Assembly: GCA_963576785.1 (NCBI GenBank)
Contig: OY756147.1
Location: 2,108,001 to 2,172,000, forward strand
DNA from: Chlorophyllum brunneum
Taxonomy: Eukaryota > Basidiomycota > Agaricomycetes > Agaricales > Agaricaceae
Length of the DNA stretch: 64,000 nucleotides
Direction of reading: 5' to 3'
Below, one piece after another: positions 58,322 through 64,000 of this stretch. Position 1 is the first letter of the stretch; every line of letters begins with the position of its first letter. A model generated the notes under the pieces. The model was not told the origin of the DNA and made no database searches. It saw only the letters and a program-made list of their open reading frames with translations. A program made the translations under genes and the position numbers.

Positions 58322-60775
58322 ATGTCGCCTACTGTCAGTAAACTCTGGCCAGCATCTTTGGCGCTCTCCGATTTTCTTCGGAAGCTTCCGGATATCAGAG
58401 GGCGACATGTCGCTATCGGTCTTTCCGGTATGTTTTGGGTTTTGATAAGAACAACTAACTAAATCCGTCTTCCACAAGCGTATTTTGTCTATCTCGTCCT
58501 GCGCCGACTAATAATCCGGCCTTATCTACTTTCACCTCTCCGGAACATCCCTGGCCCACCGAACGAGAACCTCATCCTCGGCCAGTCGCGTATAATCCTT
58601 ACAAGCGAGCCGGGTATTCCTCAGCGCGAATGGGTAAAGAAGTATGGACCTGTAATCCGTTTGGTGGGGCCAGTAGGGATTGAACGGTTGATGTTCATGG
58701 AACCTGATGCGCTGTATCAAATTTTGGTCAAGGGTTGGATTCAATATCCTCGAGTGTGTGATAATTCAATTGTCAGCATAGTCATTTCACAAGCCGTGCC
58801 TTAGCCCGACTTCCTTCGTCATATACTTGGCCTTGTTGCTGGATACGGACTACTTACGGTTACGGGAGATGAACACAGACAAATGAGGAGAGCGATGAAC
58901 CCGGCTTTCTCTATTCCCAACCTCATGGCTCGTAAGTATACATCCAGGGTCTTTACCCTCCGACTCAAAATCCCCTTAGAGACACACATGTACTGGGAAT
59001 CCATTGATGGGTAGGTTTGTCCGTACATGTTATCAAAGTTTACTTAGAGTGTCTGCCTAGGCTCGTTGATCTCCTCAAGGCAGAGACCGACCCCGGACCT
59101 GATGGAAAAGTCATCAACATCTACGACTGGAGTACGTATTACTTCCTCACTCACATTTATCCAACTAACAGATACTACACTCCGCAGTGAGCAAAGTTAC
59201 TCTCGATATCATTTGCGAGACCGCTTTCGGTTATAAAACTGATACTCTTCACAATCCTCATAACGAACTTTCTGTAGCATACGAGAAGTTGATTGCTCTG
59301 CAGTCTGGTACGTCCTTTTCGACAACGTCAAGTCAGGGGTCAGCTCTAAGCATCCTGTATAGGTCCCAATATTGCGAGATTAATTCTACTGATGATGGTT
59401 CCTGGCACTCCACGATTCCTTGCATCTCACTGGGCATATCGTAATCGTAGGCTCTTTGATTACCTTCCTATCTTCAGTGCGTTCATATTTTAATCATCCC
59501 AACTATTCATTCACGTACCATATTTCGAACTGACATCTGCCCCATTCAAATTACCTAATAGACGGGATCAGTACACTAATCGAATCCATGCGTCATATTC
59601 GACAACTCTCCAAACAAATGTTACAGGATAAACTTCAGGAAGCTGCACATGTCTCGGACATAGACGCTAAACGGGATGTCATGAGCATTCTTGTTAGGGC
59701 GCAGAAAGCGGAAATGGAGGGTAGTGACGAGCATTATAAAATGAATGATCAGGCTATGATGGATCAGGTGGTACGGGAATCCGAGTTGTCTGCATTACGT
59801 ATAGTTGGTTGATTAGGATTTTTGCAGTTGACGTTCCTGGGCGCTGGGCATGAAACCACGGCTTCTGGGTTGTCTTGGGTGAGTGTTTATCTGTTCTCAA
59901 GACCTTTCAGTGCTACTAAGTTTCTGTTGTCCCTGGTTAGACCCTGTGGCTTCTGGCGAATGATAAAGAAAGCCAGAGAAGACTTCGTGAAGAAATTACA
60001 CCTGTTATGGCGGAGAACCCTCACCCGGATTATCGGACGTTGAAGGATCTCAAATGGCTCGATTGCGTCCTGTACGTATGGCACGATAACCTTTCATTTC
60101 CATTGGTAAGGGAAGTGATGCCGCTACAGGATGGAAAGTCTACGAGTAATGCCACCCGTACCGCTCACAGTCCGCATCGCGAAAGAAACTGGCGTGATAG
60201 ATGGTATCGTCATACCTAAAGGAACGATGTTTTACATCCCTGTGAGTCCCGCTACCCACCGTCGACCAGTTCCCACTTTCAACCTCTACTAATCAAACCA
60301 CCAATCTTAGATCCGTGTCGTAAATACATGGAAAGTCGCCTGGGGTGAAGATGCAGAGGAATTCCATCCAGAAAGATGGTTGAACCTGCCAAAGGATCAT
60401 AATTCGACATTTTCGATGCTATCATTCATCGCAGGCCCGCATGCATGTATTGGAAAGACTATGGCAATTAATGAAATGAAAGCTGTTCTGGCGTGCGTAT
60501 CTTGGTTTGTGCTGTGTTTGCTGTGCTATGTGTACTGACTATCGGGTTTTACGGACTGCGCGTTTAAAGAGGGTTGATTGTGAATTTTGAATTTGATCTT
60601 GGGTATGACGGGCAGAAAGCGAAACCTGCTGCTGCTATTACCATGAGTACGTGTTCATTTTATCTGATTTTTGGTATCAGCTCTTCGGACGCTTGGCATG
60701 CTAATAATGGTTTGATCGTACTTAGAACCGACAGATGGAATGCCCTTGCGTGTGAGGCGGATTCGAAGGGCGTGA
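58322..60775 (+). CDS. Cytochrome P450 monooxygenase, paralogue 3
   Basis: This is the third member of the set, on the opposite strand. ATG 58322 reads MSPTVSKLWPASLALSDFLR. After a GTATGT intron near 58430, FVYLVLRRLIIRPYLLSPLR leads to NIPGPPNENLILGQSR and VKKYGPVIRLVGPVGIERLM. Then come TVTGDEHRQMRRAMNPAFSI, MSKVTLDIICETAFGYKTDT and a long helix with MRHIRQLSKQMLQDKLQEAA. The I helix is LTFLGAGHETTASGLSW (complete), followed by RMESLRVMPPVPLTVRIAKE, EEFHPERWLNLPKD and FIAGPHACIGKTMAINEMKA. A penultimate exon GLIVNFEFDLGYDGQKAKPA joins to the last exon KPTDGMPLRVRRIRRA, which stops at 60775. All expected motifs and splice sites are intact. It is closest in motif detail to paralogue 1. Confidence 0.88.
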
Positions 60776-63040
60776 GTGTTAAGTGGATGGATGTACTGAG
60801 ATTGTCGTGTATTATATGATACTCATCCCACGTTTGTTGAGAGACTGTCACCTTCGTGTATTATCGATCAGGCTTTAACCGGAACTTGAATTGTTTCGCA
60901 CTTCCCTCCACCATGAAATCACTGGCGTAAGTGACATTAGTTAGAGGTGCTTTTTTGGGAAGATTGAATGATTGTGGCCTGCGAATGCATCGACGGCATC
61001 ATAATCATTTTGATCTAGTCTTTAAATTTCCTTGTGCTTCTGTGTCCATGAATGGTTAACCAAGATACCGTCTGTACCGCTAGATATCCTCAAGTGCATA
61101 GCAGTAAACGAGAAGAATTAGATTCACCTAGAGGAGTCGAAGCCTGTCATGCTCGCGAGACACATCTTAGGCCTAACCCCATCCTGCTCTTCTGCATCAT
61201 CCGCGAGTGTACAGACAGACTTCTTTGTTGATTATTGGAATATGGGGAATGGGCCTTGGCAACCCATCATGATGCAGCTGCGATTACTCTAATTCCCTAT
61301 TCCATTTATTCGGTTGAAACGAGATCCAGATGAGACCATCAGGGCATCAGCATCCACTAATATCACCAACAGCGCCGATAACCATATACCTACCATTCGA
61401 TGTTCCTGTTTTCCATTCGTCAGCATGGAAGTTTTTTTTCATAGCCACTCAGCGCTTGAGTCGGTGCTCAAGCACTTAGCAAAGAGAGTATCTAAACTCC
61501 GGAGTGCCTAAAAATAAATACTGACGGAAAGTCCCTGGGCTAAGATAATTGGGGCACCTCGGATAGGATTCTTAACCTCGTCCCACAGAGGAGACAATGA
61601 GGAGATGGGACTAGGTTAGCCGAAGAGTGTGCAGAGTTGGATTAGCCGTACAACAGTTCGATGGATGGGCTAGAAGGCAGGTTGTAATCACACTGACCAA
61701 TCTCTGATCCCGCAAAACCGGCTTAACAATTTCTCCACTTAAATGTTATTCTTGTGACGGCGGGGCAATCAGGACAAAGGGCAGCCAATTCCTGGTGTGC
61801 AAGGCCGAAGGTGCACGCGGCGGGTCCCTCGCTCGCGCCTACCTTTCAATCCACCATGCGGTCGCTCTCCGCGTTGAGAGGGTAATGGTGAGTGGGAGAA
61901 AGGAGGCGAGCGAGACGAATAACGAGCCCAATAAAACCGGGTATAGCGGGGGGAATTCAGTGCCCACGACTGTCACTAAGAAATAGACCAGCTTGCTCGG
62001 GTCTACCCCTCGATACTCTGCCTGTCATTCTGAATCCTGTTCTCGAAGATTGCGGTGGTCATGCACATAGAACGGAGAGTCCTCCTATTTTAAATTTATC
62101 TCCAGTGGGAGAGAGCAATTTTCTTGTTGTAAGGCCATTTTTCCGTTTTCAAGTGAAGTCAGAGACCCTTATAGAAGTTCATACGGCATGGCACACTTAT
62201 GTAACTGGCGTATCCTCGAGAGCGATTGGATGGCTTAGGTTATGATAGTATTAGTACTCTCATCGATTACCCCTCGTATTTGTAAACGATGCCACGCGCA
62301 GTGAATCAAATCTGAAACAATAACCATGGGGTTCGCGGACGTACCTCAATCGCATCTGTCAACTTTAGACGAGATCAGGGTGATTCCATTGACAGCTCGT
62401 TTCTGGAATGGCCCTTCTAGTTAGCCGGTACAGTATGAGTGATGCCCATGCGCTAATATCATCGGAACACGTAGTCAGCCAACAAATGACCCTAAAATGA
62501 CTGACTCATGCGGATTATTTGGTGGAAAATCCATATCAAGGATGCTCTAGAAGTAGCTCAGGTGATGTATGCTACACCCTCTCTGACCACGAAGAATACA
62601 ACCGAGGAATGGAAACACGCAGACTTCATCACGATCAGGTGGGTCAGGTGACCACGCCAGGTTGACTAAAAATATGCTCGCTATCGCTCCTAAACCGAAA
62701 CGGTGACATTGACTCTTTTATCGCATTCCTCAACTCCCCGTATTTACACGTAAAAGGTGTGTGCACGATACTCAAAATTAACCTAACCACAATGTGCCTA
62801 CCCCTAAAAGCCAGGCCCAGTGGACGGGAAGATACAAAGGTTTGTCCAACCCACAGACTCATCCAAGTACGGGCTAATCATGGTGCAAGAGCTTAAAATT
62901 TATCATCATCACCATCATAATATAAATCAGGTTATTTCCGTGTTAGGGGTACCCACCAAAGCACCGCTTTACATGACTAAAAAATATGGGTGTCATCATC
63001 CTACATAAACGGGGCTGGACCCACGAACAGCTGCAGACTG
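60776..63040. other. Gene-free interval between P450 genes
   Basis: No gene can be supported in about 2.2 kb. ORFs at 61314-62245 are short and unpaired. The last 100 bases precede the start of the fourth P450. Confidence 0.45.
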
Positions 63041-64000
63041 ATGATGAATCATCTACTCCTACAGACTCTTAGTCCGTCCAGGCTCGTCCCTCTGCTCTGG
63101 GCTATCCTACTTTCGTTATTCCTTGCTTGTTCAAAGGTCCTCTTGAATAGAATCTCATGGCTTCGAAAACCCCTACCCCCCGGACCTTCGTTCCTGTTCC
63201 GTTGGCGCGATGGAAAGAGTAATGAGCACTTGGCTTTAAGGTTCACACGCTGGGGCCAACTCTACGGTACGGAAGAGGAGGACTTCAGTTTACCAAGGAT
63301 ACAGGCCTGACGAGGATTTAGGAAGTGTTATGACGGTGATGGATGCTGTTCACCTAGGAGAAGCGACAGTCGGTTCGACACAGAGTGCTAATGTCCAGTT
63401 TTAAATGCTTACCGATCTTGTATAGTTTTAGGAACCGCCAAGGCCGCTATGGATATCCTTGAGAAACGGGGAAGCATCTATTCCAGTCGACCAAGAAATA
63501 TTATTGCGTAAGTGGATGCAATCGACCAGGAACAGCGTTAGTCGTTCTAACTCTTTTCAGCGGAGAGATATGTTATCGAGGTATGAAGGGAACGCTTCAA
63601 CCGATGGGGGGCAAGCTGAAAAGATTCAGAGCTGTAAGAGTTCCGAATACCTTCTCCCTAAGTTACTGACCTCTCTTGGTGTAGCTTATGCACAGCATCA
63701 TGAACATGCGTGCATCAAAGGAATTCAGGCCATTGGAGAATGCTGAGTCAAAGATACTGTTGCGGGACCTTCTTGTGGAGACCAACCCGGAGAGATACGG
63801 GTATCACGTCCAAAGGTAGAGAGACATATATATAATATTATAGTAATCCCGTTGATCCTTCCGCCTAGGTTGGTACACTCTGTGGCGTTCTGTACGGCTT
63901 ATGGCCTACGGATGGATCGTTTGGATCCCGAGTTCCTCAAATTTTATCGTAAATTAGAAACCTGTGAGTAAACGGACTACCTTTGTTAGTTTGAAATAAC
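63041..64000 (+). CDS. Cytochrome P450 of a different family (5' part only)
   Basis: The N terminus and first substrate-recognition region of a P450, cut by the window end. ATG 63041 (an in-frame ATG at 62990 is possible but adds an unlikely hydrophilic lead) opens with the anchor LVPLLWAILLSLFLACSKVL, then WLRKPLPPGPSFLF, the Pro-rich hinge. After introns the frame continues DAVHLGEATV, VLGTAKAAMDILEKRGSIYS, SRPRNIIAGEICYRGMKGTL, GKLKRFRA, MRASKEFRPLENAESKILLR, ETNPERYGYHVQR and LVHSVAFCTAYGLRMDRLDP. This pattern (an SSRP motif, a KR-rich C-helix region, YGYHVQR) is that of basidiomycete families related to CYP5037 or CYP620 types, not that of the three paralogues to the left. The haem region lies outside. 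No disruption was seen in the visible part. Confidence 0.78.

Overview
This is nuclear DNA of a filamentous basidiomycete, most likely an Agaricomycete. Almost every gene is broken by many short introns of about 45-65 bp with GT(A/G)AGT-like donors. The recognisable families include basidiomycete-typical ones: a DUF6533 membrane protein, an orphan seven-helix membrane protein, a Pil1-type eisosome protein, a divergent G-alpha subunit and a P450 set with short N-terminal anchors. Gene models were joined by eye from splice sites and family consensus, so outer boundaries are firmer than some inner joins. There are no prokaryotic features, CRISPR arrays or intact transposons.

Layout. 1-4033 (-): a very long disordered protein with a C-terminal F-box-like region, cut by the window edge. 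4034-7134: gene-poor, with a decayed coding relic near 6.1-6.6 kb. 7135-8462 (+): DUF6533 membrane protein. 8463-10053: unresolved coding-like sequence. 10054-12418 (+): DHA1-type MFS exporter. 13461-14715 and 16538-17789 (-): two tandem arylamine N-acetyltransferases. 21091-22536 (+): PEX19. 23567-24363 (-): Lys/Ala-rich repeat protein. 26226-28824 (-): amino-acid permease. 31733-33055 (-): orphan 7TM protein. 34371-35100: relics of G-alpha and BET1 genes. 35142-37156 (-): divergent G-alpha. 37705-38168 (-): BET1/SFT1-like SNARE. 38775-39632 (+): four-helix membrane protein. 40827-43385 (+): dead Pil1 paralogue. 44329-44424 (+): intron-containing tRNA-Tyr. 44625-47178 (-): two copies of an uncharacterised family, one frameshifted. 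47658-51112 (+): intact Pil1-type protein with a huge disordered tail. 51391-60775: three paralogous cytochrome P450s (-, -, +). 63041-end (+): the start of a fourth P450 of another family.

The right half is shaped by local duplication and decay. Eisosome gene, G-alpha/BET1 block, NAT block, uncharacterised family and P450s all occur in two or three copies, and in four of these five sets at least one copy is broken, decayed or altered at a key motif. Functionally, the drug-type exporter beside tandem NATs, and the P450 cluster further on, suit an accessory detoxification or secondary-metabolism role. PEX19, BET1, Pil1 and the permease are housekeeping functions. The orphan 7TM protein next to a G-alpha-like gene and its relics is a possible signalling neighbourhood, but this is inference.
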